Part shown: positions 46,008 to 53,857 of the stretch, piece by piece
How the letters are laid out: every line of letters begins with the position of its first letter
How positions within the stretch are numbered: the stretch's first letter is position 1
Origin: Albirhodobacter sp042466415
GTDB taxonomy: Bacteria > Pseudomonadota > Alphaproteobacteria > Rhodobacterales > Rhodobacteraceae
Length of the DNA: 64,000 bases
Assembly: GCF_042466415.1 (NCBI RefSeq)
Contig: NZ_JAXHCH010000002.1
Span: 2,480,001 to 2,544,000 of the forward strand
Reading direction: 5' to 3'
The notes under the pieces: model-generated
Seen by the model: only the letters and a program-made list of their open reading frames with translations
What the model was told of the DNA's origin: nothing
The model's database searches: none
Made by a program: the position numbers and the translations under genes

Positions 46008-48526
46008 GCCGTGCTTTGGCTTGGCGCATCGCCGCGCGCGAGATGCGGCACGAATTTGGGAACGGATTACGCGGGTTTCGTGTTTTCCTCGCCTGCCTGA
46101 TCCTCGGGGTCGCCTCCATTGCCGCGATCGGAACTCTTCGGGAGGGCATCCGGTCTGGTTTGGCGGATCAAGGCTCTGTAATTTTGGGCGGCGACGCCGA
46201 AGTGCGGTTTGATTACCGTTCCGCGAGTGCGCAGGAGCGCGCGTGGATTGATGCGGCGGCGGAGCGCGTCGCGGAGGTCACCGAATTTCGATCCATGGCC
46301 ATCGTGGGCGAGGAGCGCGTTCTGACCCAAGTGAAAGCCGTGGACGATCAGTATCCCCTCTATGGCGAGCCTGTCTTGGAACCCGCAATTGATCTCGCGC
46401 AGGCCCTCGCGCCGGTGGGCGATGTGGCTGGCGCGGTCATGGACCCTGTGTTGGCAGATCGCATGGGCCTGTCGATTGGCGATCGTTTCGCGCTGGGCGC
46501 GAGTGAGTTCCAGCTCACCGCTCGTTTGATCCGCGAGCCTGATAGCTCTGGCGCGGGGATCGGATTGGGGCCGCGCACCTTGGTGCGGAAGGTCGATCTC
46601 GCGTCCTCGGGCCTCCTCGCGCAAGGGGCGATGTTTGAAACAAACTATCGCCTCGCCCTGCCTCTCGGGACAGATCTTGATGCTGCCGAGGCACGGTTTG
46701 ACGCGCAGTTTGAGGGGAGCGATATCCGCTGGCGAGATAGTCGCCGTGCGGCGGGCGGGGTTGAACGTTTCGTGAGCCGGATCAGCTCTTTCCTCGTGCT
46801 CGTCGGGCTTGCCGGGCTTGCGGTGGGCGGGGTCGGCATTGCGCAAGCGGTGCGCGCATGGGCCGAGCGGAAAACCGAAACGATTGCGACATTGAAGGCC
46901 GTCGGCGCGAGCACCAGTCTGATCCGCACCGTGTTCATGAGCCAAGTCGTGGTGATGGGGCTGATCGGCATCGCTCTGGGCGTGCTCGTGGGGGCGGGGC
47001 TGCCGGTGATTTTGTCGGGCGCGATTGCGAAGGCGCTTCCATTCCCGACCGAGATCGGTTTCGCGGCGCGTGCGGCGGGTGAGGCGGCCCTTTACGGCGC
47101 TTTGGTGACCGGCATCTTCGCGCTTTGGCCACTCGAGCGCATGATCTTGGTGCGGCCTGCGGCGCTCTACCGCGCGGCGGCCCCATTGGAGGGGCGGCCG
47201 GGCCGCGGGGCGATGCTCACCATTGTTGCCTTGGTAACAGCTTTGTTGCTCGTCGCGATCGGGCTGTCGTCACAGCCGATGCTGGCAGGGCTGACACTTC
47301 TCGGTGTCGTTGTGGCGCTTGGTCTTTTGGGACTGATCGCCTTGGGAATACGGCATCTCTCTGCGCGTCTTGCGCGGCGTGTACGCGGAAAACCGATGCT
47401 GCGCGCGGCGCTGGTTGCAATGGGCGCGGCACGGGGTGAGACGATGGCAACTGTGCTATCGCTCGGTCTCGGGTTATCGGTACTATCGAGTGTAGGTCAG
47501 GTCGATGCCGGATTGCGCGGCGCAATTGCGACGGATCTGCCAAAACTGGCGCCCGCGTATTTCATGCTCGATATTCAACCCGATCAAGTTGAGCCGTTCA
47601 CCGCGCAAGTCGAGGCAACGCCCGCGGTAACGCGCATGGACACGGCGCCGATGCTGCGGGGCGTTATCACGCAGATCAATGGCCGTCCGGCGCGGGAATT
47701 CGGGGATCACTGGGTCTTGCGCGGAGACCGAGGCATTACCTATTCCGCGGAGGTCCCGGAGACGACGCCTGTGGTTGCGGGGGAATGGTGGCCTGCCGAT
47801 TACGACGGCCCGCCTTTGGTTTCGTTCGCGGCGGAGGAGGCCGAAGAGATCGGCCTGACTTTGGGCGATGAGATCACGGTCAACATCCTTGGCCGCTCCT
47901 TTACCGCCGAAATCGCAAGCCTGCGCGAGGTTGATTTCTCGACGGCGGGGATGGGTTTCGTGATGGTCTTTGATCCGCAAACGCTTAAGGCCGCGCCGCA
48001 TACAAGTATCGCAACGCTTTATACCGATGCGGAGGATGAGGCGATCGTTTTGCGGGCATTGGCGAAAAACTTCCCCAATGTAACAGCGATCCGTGTTCGC
48101 GACGCCATCGCACGGGTGAGCGAAGCGCTGGCGGCAATCGCGCGGGCTACCGCGCTGGCTGCTGGTGTCACCTTGCTGACGGGCTTTGCCGTTCTCATCG
48201 GCGCGGCGGCCGCAGGTGAGCGCGCGCGCGCGCGTGAGGCAGCGCTCCTTAAAGTGTTGGGAGCGAGCCGCGCAAAAATCCTCGGGTCGTTTTTGCTGCG
48301 ATCGGCGTTGATGGGGCTCGCCGCGGCGCTCGTGGCTTTGGTTGTCGGGGTGACGTCGTCTTGGGCGGTGATGGTTCTTGTGATGGAGGCAAGCTATAGC
48401 TTCGCTCCGCTTCCGGCGCTGTGGATCTTGGTTGGCGGTGTGGGGGTTACATTGCTCGCGGGGATGGTATTCGCCTTGCGTCCCTTATCGGCGCGCCCTG
48501 CAGGTTTGTTAAAGGCTGGCGACTGA
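46004..48526 (+). CDS. ybbP: YbbP-type FtsX-like ABC permease
   Basis: An 840-residue membrane protein with the FtsX/MacB-type double layout: one N-terminal helix (about 25-45), a large periplasmic domain, three helices with a FtsX block (about 255-390), two central helices, a second periplasmic region, then a C-terminal FtsX block (about 715-835). Start at the ATGA overlap with the ATPase gene. The substrate is unknown; the association with a periplasmic lipase/thioesterase hints at lipids or lipoproteins. Confidence 0.9.
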   Translation: MSRALAWRIAAREMRHEFGNGLRGFRVFLACLILGVASIAAIGTLREGIRSGLADQGSVILGGDAEVRFDYRSASAQERAWIDAAAERVAEVTEFRSMAIVGEERVLTQVKAVDDQYPLYGEPVLEPAIDLAQALAPVGDVAGAVMDPVLADRMGLSIGDRFALGASEFQLTARLIREPDSSGAGIGLGPRTLVRKVDLASSGLLAQGAMFETNYRLALPLGTDLDAAEARFDAQFEGSDIRWRDSRRAAGGVERFVSRISSFLVLVGLAGLAVGGVGIAQAVRAWAERKTETIATLKAVGASTSLIRTVFMSQVVVMGLIGIALGVLVGAGLPVILSGAIAKALPFPTEIGFAARAAGEAALYGALVTGIFALWPLERMILVRPAALYRAAAPLEGRPGRGAMLTIVALVTALLLVAIGLSSQPMLAGLTLLGVVVALGLLGLIALGIRHLSARLARRVRGKPMLRAALVAMGAARGETMATVLSLGLGLSVLSSVGQVDAGLRGAIATDLPKLAPAYFMLDIQPDQVEPFTAQVEATPAVTRMDTAPMLRGVITQINGRPAREFGDHWVLRGDRGITYSAEVPETTPVVAGEWWPADYDGPPLVSFAAEEAEEIGLTLGDEITVNILGRSFTAEIASLREVDFSTAGMGFVMVFDPQTLKAAPHTSIATLYTDAEDEAIVLRALAKNFPNVTAIRVRDAIARVSEALAAIARATALAAGVTLLTGFAVLIGAAAAGERARAREAALLKVLGASRAKILGSFLLRSALMGLAAALVALVVGVTSSWAVMVLVMEASYSFAPLPALWILVGGVGVTLLAGMVFALRPLSARPAGLLKAGD

Positions 48527-48555
48527 GCAGCACAGGCACTGGATGACACGTTATC

Positions 48556-48588
48556 AAAAGGGCGGCCTCGTGAGGGCCGCCCTTTTTC
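48556..48588. terminator. bidirectional terminator between ybbP and opgC
   Basis: A 10-bp stem AAGGGCGGCC/GGCCGCCCTT (48558-48567 with 48575-48584), 7-base loop, A-run before and TTT after. Confidence 0.88.
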
Positions 48589-48611
48589 CGATAAATAATG
48601 TGCGTTGATCG

Positions 48612-49760
48612 TTAAGCAGGAGCAACCACCGGCTTTGGCGCTTTCATCTGTGCCTTGTGCCATTCCCGCGCCCGCGCCAAGGCCCATTGCAACGTCAACC
48701 CCGTCAAAATCAATGCGGTGTCTTGCCAGAAGTTCAACTCATTGGTCACCTTGATCGCCTGCCCGACAAATGCGAGCACTGTTCCGAGAGCGAACACCGG
48801 CAAGGAGTTCCGGCCCAAGGTTACGATGGGTGCAACCCAACGCGACGCGGCAAGCAGCCGGATCGGACCGGGCAGAGACAACAGATACGCCAACGACATC
48901 AGATGCAGCAGACGCGGTAGGGCAACATATGTCTTGTCCATTCCAACGACCCAGAACGGGAAGCCGTGATCCCAAAGGTAGGACATAGACTGCGCCATCG
49001 TGCGGTTCACATCTGGATGTTTGAGCCAAACAACAGAGAGCACCAGATAGGCGATCGCAAACCCAGTTAGCCATTTATTGACGGGCACAAGACGGCGGCC
49101 CTGTTTCAAACGTATGCCCGTTGCGAGGCCAAGTGCGAAGATCATGCTCCATGAAATAGGATTGAAGAACCAACCGCCCTGGGTGGGGTAATTGGGCAGA
49201 TCAATGCGGAACTGCCCTGCGACGGCCCAGATGACGGTGACAGTGGCAAGCAACGCCCAAACCCGCCAGTGCGCCAGCTTGATCATCAGCGGCGCAACCG
49301 CGAGCAAGACCATATACATCGGCAAGATATTCACATAGCCGAGCTGGTGGCCCAAAGTGGGGACACCGATCAGGAAGCCAAGCATATCCTTCCCGAGCCA
49401 CTGCACGTTCGCGCGCTCAAGCAAAGTATCGACACCGAAGAACTTCATCGTCGCAGCCGAGATCGCGATGGCCAGAAACGCGGTCATCACATGGACAAGA
49501 TACAAAAGCCAAACGCGGCCCCAGATTTTGCCCACGGTTGGCCAGAGCGGGCGCGTCATCATGCCTATGGTGTAGGCCAGCCCAGCCGCCGCGCCTGACA
49601 TAAACACGAAACCTTCTGCCGCGTCGGTAAATCCGAAATTGCGCGAGGTGAAGGTCTCGTAGATCTGGCCGGGCACATGGTTGATAAAAATCATCGCGAG
49701 GCAAAGCCCGCGGAAGAAGTCCAACCGAGGATCACGGGCCGTAAGCGGCGTCTTTGTCAT
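48612..49760 (-). CDS. opgC: OpgC-family periplasmic-glucan acyltransferase
   Basis: A 382-residue polytopic protein with about ten hydrophobic helices. The N-terminal RDPRLDFFRGLCLAMIFINH (helix 1 with catalytic His candidate) is the OpgC/acyltransferase-3-like signature. It adds succinyl or similar groups to osmoregulated periplasmic glucans. It begins one base after the opgH stop, completing opgG-opgI-opgH-opgC, the arrangement described in Rhodobacter sphaeroides. Confidence 0.93.
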   Translation of the reverse strand: MTKTPLTARDPRLDFFRGLCLAMIFINHVPGQIYETFTSRNFGFTDAAEGFVFMSGAAAGLAYTIGMMTRPLWPTVGKIWGRVWLLYLVHVMTAFLAIAISAATMKFFGVDTLLERANVQWLGKDMLGFLIGVPTLGHQLGYVNILPMYMVLLAVAPLMIKLAHWRVWALLATVTVIWAVAGQFRIDLPNYPTQGGWFFNPISWSMIFALGLATGIRLKQGRRLVPVNKWLTGFAIAYLVLSVVWLKHPDVNRTMAQSMSYLWDHGFPFWVVGMDKTYVALPRLLHLMSLAYLLSLPGPIRLLAASRWVAPIVTLGRNSLPVFALGTVLAFVGQAIKVTNELNFWQDTALILTGLTLQWALARAREWHKAQMKAPKPVVAPA

Positions 49761-49761
49761 T

Positions 49762-51558
49762 TTAAGTCCGATTCTCGTCGAGATCGATCGCGCTCCACCG
49801 CGCGAAGATCGTGTCTTGCAAGCCCATCACCGCCGCAGGAGAGGTTTCTTCGGGCGTTTTCATCAGGGCCGTTGTGCTGGGTTTCGACGTCCACGAAATG
49901 ATAAAGGGCGCGAGCGACATCGGAATTCCCACAGGTAACAGCCAGAGCAGCAGCATCGGCGCGAATGTATAGGTCGCGGCCAAGCCGACAACACCAATTG
50001 TCACGATCCAGCCGGATGCGGCCCAAGCTTCTCGCAGGCTCAACCGACCATCCCCACGATTGTTGGTCGGCCAGCCGCCATCCAGACCCATCAGAACTTG
50101 GAATACGGCCCGCGCCGCAAACAGTAGATGGATTGGCGCGGTGATGGACGACAAAATGAGCTCGTTGAGCGTGGACAGGAAAGCCAAGCCCCCGCCGCCG
50201 AACCCTCTGGCGCGCCCGTCGAATGCGGCTTTGATCGCGACGAGAAGCTTTGGCAGGAGCAAAAGGCCGAAGATCCCAAGCGCCAGCGCAATTGCCTTGG
50301 CGGCTTCGTTTTGCGGGAAGATTGGGAACGGCCAGTTCGGCTCTGGGAAGTAATCCGGCTCAGGTGCGAGAAGCGGCGCGGCGATGGATGCCAGAATAAA
50401 TCCGAGCCAGAACAGAGGCGCGATATAGGCCATAATGCCTTGGGCAAACACAAACCGCGACCATCCGCGCAGGCCAGGCGCGCCGATAATCCGCGCGTGC
50501 TGCAGGTTGCCCTGACACCAACGACGATCCCGCTTGGCGTGATCGATAATGTTTTCCGGACCCTCTTCGAACGATCCTTGCAGATCGTCATCGAGCCGAA
50601 CGATCCAGCGCGCCCGCGCCAAAAGCGCGGCCTCCACATAATCATGGCTCATGACGTGACCGCCGAAGGGCGGCTTGCCGCGCAGCGCAGGCAGGCCGCA
50701 GCTCTCTGCAAAGGCGCGGACGCGGACCATCGCGTTATGCCCCCAAAACGGCCCCGTGGTGCCCTGCATCATGGCGAGCCCCCGCGCAAATACTGGCGAG
50801 AAGAACGACGCGGCGAATTGGCCAGCGCGGCCGAAACGCGAGCTCGCGCGGGTGACCTTTGGCAGGGTTTGCAACAGGCCGAGGCGGGGCTCCGCCTGCA
50901 TCCGGCGCACCATGCGAACGATCGTTTCGCCTTCCATCAAGCTATCCGCGTCTAAAATCAGCGCGAAGTCATAGGCCGAACCGGAGCGCGAGATGAAATC
51001 CTCGATATTGCCGGCTTTCTTGCCAGTGTTTTGTTGGCGGCGGCGGTAGAAAAACCGACCGATCCCGTCACGTTCCTCAACAAGGCGGGCAAACCACAAA
51101 AGTTCTTTCTCTGCGATAGCCTCATTGCGCGTGTCGGAGAGCACGGCGAAATGGAACTCCTGCGCGCGACCGATCGCGGCGAGAGACGCATCCATCGCTG
51201 CAACGCGGGAAAATGTCGCGACGGGGTCCTCATTGTACACCGGCACGAGGATCACCGTCCGATGCGGCAGGCCGTCGGGCGCCTCCAACGCAGGTTTAGG
51301 GCGTGTCAGTAGGCCAAGAAGGCCGCCAATCGCGCCCCAAGCAAGCCAGAGCGTCGAAATCAAAATCAAGGTTGCGCGGATGTAATCCAACGCATCCAAA
51401 CCATCCGCCGCGCCAAACTTAAGGAAGATGACGAAAGCTGTCGTGCCAGCGGCCAGGGCCGTGCAGATCGCAGCAATGCGGATAGCGAAAAGCGCGCCCG
51501 TGGGCGCGCGATTTATTTGCGGTTCGTGGCCGGTGCTATCCGGCGAATGCGTGGTCAT
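49762..51558 (-). CDS. opgH: glucan backbone glucosyltransferase OpgH
   Basis: A 598-residue inner-membrane family 2 glycosyltransferase that polymerises the beta-glucan backbone of osmoregulated periplasmic glucans from UDP-glucose. Two N-terminal helices (about 25-75) come first, then the cytoplasmic GT domain with ALILDADSLMEG (DxD) and RDRRWCQGNLQ (QxxRW-type), and about six C-terminal helices. It is shorter than E. coli OpgH (about 850). It starts 7 bases after opgI. Confidence 0.95.
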   Translation of the reverse strand: MTTHSPDSTGHEPQINRAPTGALFAIRIAAICTALAAGTTAFVIFLKFGAADGLDALDYIRATLILISTLWLAWGAIGGLLGLLTRPKPALEAPDGLPHRTVILVPVYNEDPVATFSRVAAMDASLAAIGRAQEFHFAVLSDTRNEAIAEKELLWFARLVEERDGIGRFFYRRRQQNTGKKAGNIEDFISRSGSAYDFALILDADSLMEGETIVRMVRRMQAEPRLGLLQTLPKVTRASSRFGRAGQFAASFFSPVFARGLAMMQGTTGPFWGHNAMVRVRAFAESCGLPALRGKPPFGGHVMSHDYVEAALLARARWIVRLDDDLQGSFEEGPENIIDHAKRDRRWCQGNLQHARIIGAPGLRGWSRFVFAQGIMAYIAPLFWLGFILASIAAPLLAPEPDYFPEPNWPFPIFPQNEAAKAIALALGIFGLLLLPKLLVAIKAAFDGRARGFGGGGLAFLSTLNELILSSITAPIHLLFAARAVFQVLMGLDGGWPTNNRGDGRLSLREAWAASGWIVTIGVVGLAATYTFAPMLLLWLLPVGIPMSLAPFIISWTSKPSTTALMKTPEETSPAAVMGLQDTIFARWSAIDLDENRT

Positions 51559-51565
51559 TTAAACC

Positions 51566-51772
51566 TCAGTTGCCTTGCGCGGGCACACCCGAGCGGAGGC
51601 CGGAGAAAAGCCGTTGGAGCGGAGAAACCTCATGCTCGATAATTTGCACAGGCATCGCCATGGGCGCGTCGGGAAGGGCGCAAACGCCGCTCGTCAGGGC
51701 GGCGCCATCCAGTGTCGTGGCGCCGTTCATCGGCATTACGGTTGCGTTATCGGTGATCTGCATCGAAGTCAT
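51566..51772 (-). CDS. opgI: OpgI, small protein of the glucan operon
   Basis: A 68-residue protein between opgG and opgH, the position of opgI in the opgGIH operon of Rhodobacter sphaeroides; its role is unknown. The N-terminal half is Thr/Met/Ala-rich (MTSMQITDNATVMPMNG) with no membrane segment; the C-terminal VSPLQRLFSGLRSG may form a basic amphipathic helix. ATG 51772 overlaps the opgG stop (ATGA); an earlier in-frame ATG at 51784 is possible. I assign the symbol by position only, as I cannot compare sequences. Confidence 0.72.
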   Translation of the reverse strand: MTSMQITDNATVMPMNGATTLDGAALTSGVCALPDAPMAMPVQIIEHEVSPLQRLFSGLRSGVPAQGN

Positions 51773-53406
51773 CGTTTGATCCATTGATAAAGCCATGTTT
51801 CAGACAGTTTCCTATCAAAACCCGCAATGTGCGCGTTTAGTTCCACAGTATCTTTCTCGGCGGGCACGACATCGATCACGAGCCGCCAGATATCCGTTCC
51901 CCAGATTTGTTCGAGGATCTGGGTCGCGACTTCGCCATTGCTGACGTTCACGATTGCCTTCACATCCGAACCGCCCGGAAGGTTGCCCAAAAGGCCACCC
52001 TTGAAATCAATCACGAATTTCCGAGATCCGTCTGTGTTCTCAACGCCTGAAACGCCGCCGTGACCGATCCGCGTTTCCAGAATATGGGCGAGGTCATCGT
52101 GCTTGTTCGGCGGGAGATCCCCCCACAGCAGGCGGTAGCTATATTCACGCGACTCGCCAGCCTTTACGGGCTCTGAAGGCACCCAGAACGCGACGATGTT
52201 GTCATTCACTTCGAGGTCCGACGGGATCTCGACAAGACGCACCGCGCCGGAACCCCAATCGCCGATTGGCTCGACCGAAACTGATGGGCGCTTCTCGTAA
52301 TGCGCGGCGGCATCTTGGTAATGATCGAACAAGCGGTCGCGCTGATGCAGGCCGAAGCTTTTCGGGTTTGTCTCGCTGAAATACGACGACGACAGACGCG
52401 GCGGGTTGGCGAGCGGACGCCAGAGCGTGTCACCGTCATGCCGTGTGATTTGAAGACCGTCGCTGTCATGCACATTGGGACGGAAATCGTCGAAATCCGT
52501 CCGGTTGCGCTCCCCGAACAGGAACATCGAGGTCAACGGAGCAACGCCAAGCTGCTCGACTTCCGATCGGAAGTTGAGGCGCGCGGTGACGTCCATGATC
52601 GTCTCGAAGCCGGGCGTCATCACGAAGCGGTAAGCGCCGGTGACAGAAGGGCTTTCTAGCGTCGCGTAGAAAGTAATCGTCTCAGCGCCGGGCTGAGGAC
52701 GCTCCACATAGAACCGCGAGAAGCGCGGGAATTCTTCGGCGCCCGAAAGACCGGTATTCAGAGCCAAGCCACGTGCCGAGAGGCCGTAGGCCGACCCGCG
52801 GCCCAAGGCGCGGAAATACGACGCGCCAACAAACGCGACCAATTCGTCGAACACATCAGGACGGTTCAGCGGATAATGAAGGCGGAAGCCTGCAACGCCA
52901 GGCAATTGCGCGTGTGCGGGAACACGTTCGCCCACTTGACGCTCATAAATGAAATCGTCGGTGTCAAACCCCATGAGGGCGGCCGTTTCGCCCTCAATCT
53001 CATAGATCAACACCGGCTCTTTGAAGAGCCAGCCCATGTGGAACGCGTGAAGCTGGTAGAAGCTGTTGTCAGCCGCTGCCCACCGCGCACGCTCCGGGTT
53101 GAACCGGATCAGGCGGTAATCGTCATACGTAAGCTTCTCAAGGAAGCTCGGCGGGATGGATGGCGGGACATGCGGACGGGTCGCCAGATCGCGCATCTCT
53201 TCTGCGAGCAGATCGAACGAGAATTTCTGCGGTGCGGCAGGGGCCTCCGGCGCAGCAGGCTGCGCAGCATTAGGGGCGACCGCCTCTTGGGCGAAAGCGA
53301 TGCGCGGCATCGCTGTGCCTGCAAGCAAAGCGGCCGAAACAGGCAGCGCCGAGAGCAGCGAGCGGCGCGTTAAAGTGGCGCGTGGAATGGTCTCTGAAGT
53401 GTTCAT
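51769..53406 (-). CDS. opgG: periplasmic glucan biosynthesis protein OpgG/OpgD
   Basis: A 545-residue secreted protein of the MdoG/OpgG family, needed for glucan polymer formation in the periplasm. It has a twin-arginine signal TRRSLLSALPVSAALLAG and a cleavage region ending IAFAQE, then an Ala/Pro-rich linker (about 45-62) before the beta-rich core (RPHVPPSIPPSFLEKLTYDDYR). The Tat signal resembles E. coli OpgD; operon position argues for OpgG. Only a weak ribosome-binding site precedes the ATG. First gene of opgGIHC. Confidence 0.93.
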   Translation of the reverse strand: MNTSETIPRATLTRRSLLSALPVSAALLAGTAMPRIAFAQEAVAPNAAQPAAPEAPAAPQKFSFDLLAEEMRDLATRPHVPPSIPPSFLEKLTYDDYRLIRFNPERARWAAADNSFYQLHAFHMGWLFKEPVLIYEIEGETAALMGFDTDDFIYERQVGERVPAHAQLPGVAGFRLHYPLNRPDVFDELVAFVGASYFRALGRGSAYGLSARGLALNTGLSGAEEFPRFSRFYVERPQPGAETITFYATLESPSVTGAYRFVMTPGFETIMDVTARLNFRSEVEQLGVAPLTSMFLFGERNRTDFDDFRPNVHDSDGLQITRHDGDTLWRPLANPPRLSSSYFSETNPKSFGLHQRDRLFDHYQDAAAHYEKRPSVSVEPIGDWGSGAVRLVEIPSDLEVNDNIVAFWVPSEPVKAGESREYSYRLLWGDLPPNKHDDLAHILETRIGHGGVSGVENTDGSRKFVIDFKGGLLGNLPGGSDVKAIVNVSNGEVATQILEQIWGTDIWRLVIDVVPAEKDTVELNAHIAGFDRKLSETWLYQWIKR

Positions 53407-53857
53407 GTTTTTTGTGCTTTGTCAGATAGTTCAGAAGATCGATCGGGCCGGATTGCCGTTCACTGCATATCGGGCAATTCAAAAAATATGCAAGTGAGTC
53501 GTGACGAAATTGCGTCACTTAGCTGAAGGATCGGCGCCTATTCGCCTTTTCTCGCGGCAATCGCGCAATGCAGATCTGATTGCTGCGCGAAAACCCGCCG
53601 TTTTTGCAATTGCGGCATGCGACATTTCGCGCATCGGTAAAATCGCCCCCCTTACTTCTTTCATCGCGCGCGAGGCGAAATCTCGATGCGCCCTTCCGGC
53701 ATTTTCTGAGTGAAAATCGGGTAAAACAGCGCGGGTCGGGGGCGCGTTGGGCTTGACTGGCATAGCCCCATAGCCCAACTAGGGATAACTCGCGCCATTG
53801 GTCTGTCTGCAGCTCATTCGCAGGTCCAGACCGGCCCTAAAACGGACCGATGCCCCT
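53407..53857. other. divergent promoter region between opgG and mrpA
   Basis: About 450 bases with no convincing gene. It must contain both operon promoters. I find one palindrome near opgG (listed); the half near mrpA includes TTGACT at about 53753 without a clear -10 partner. Confidence 0.6.
53501..53518 (-). promoter_or_regulatory. palindrome upstream of opgG
   Basis: GTGACG-N6-CGTCAC, 95-112 bases before the opgG ATG and just upstream of a possible minus-strand -35 (TTGCAT). Candidate operator for the glucan operon. Confidence 0.35.

Noticed and set aside
53515..53778. Open frames between opgG and mrpA
   Set aside because: No start signals and Arg/Ala-rich random-like translations; the region is better explained as divergent promoters.
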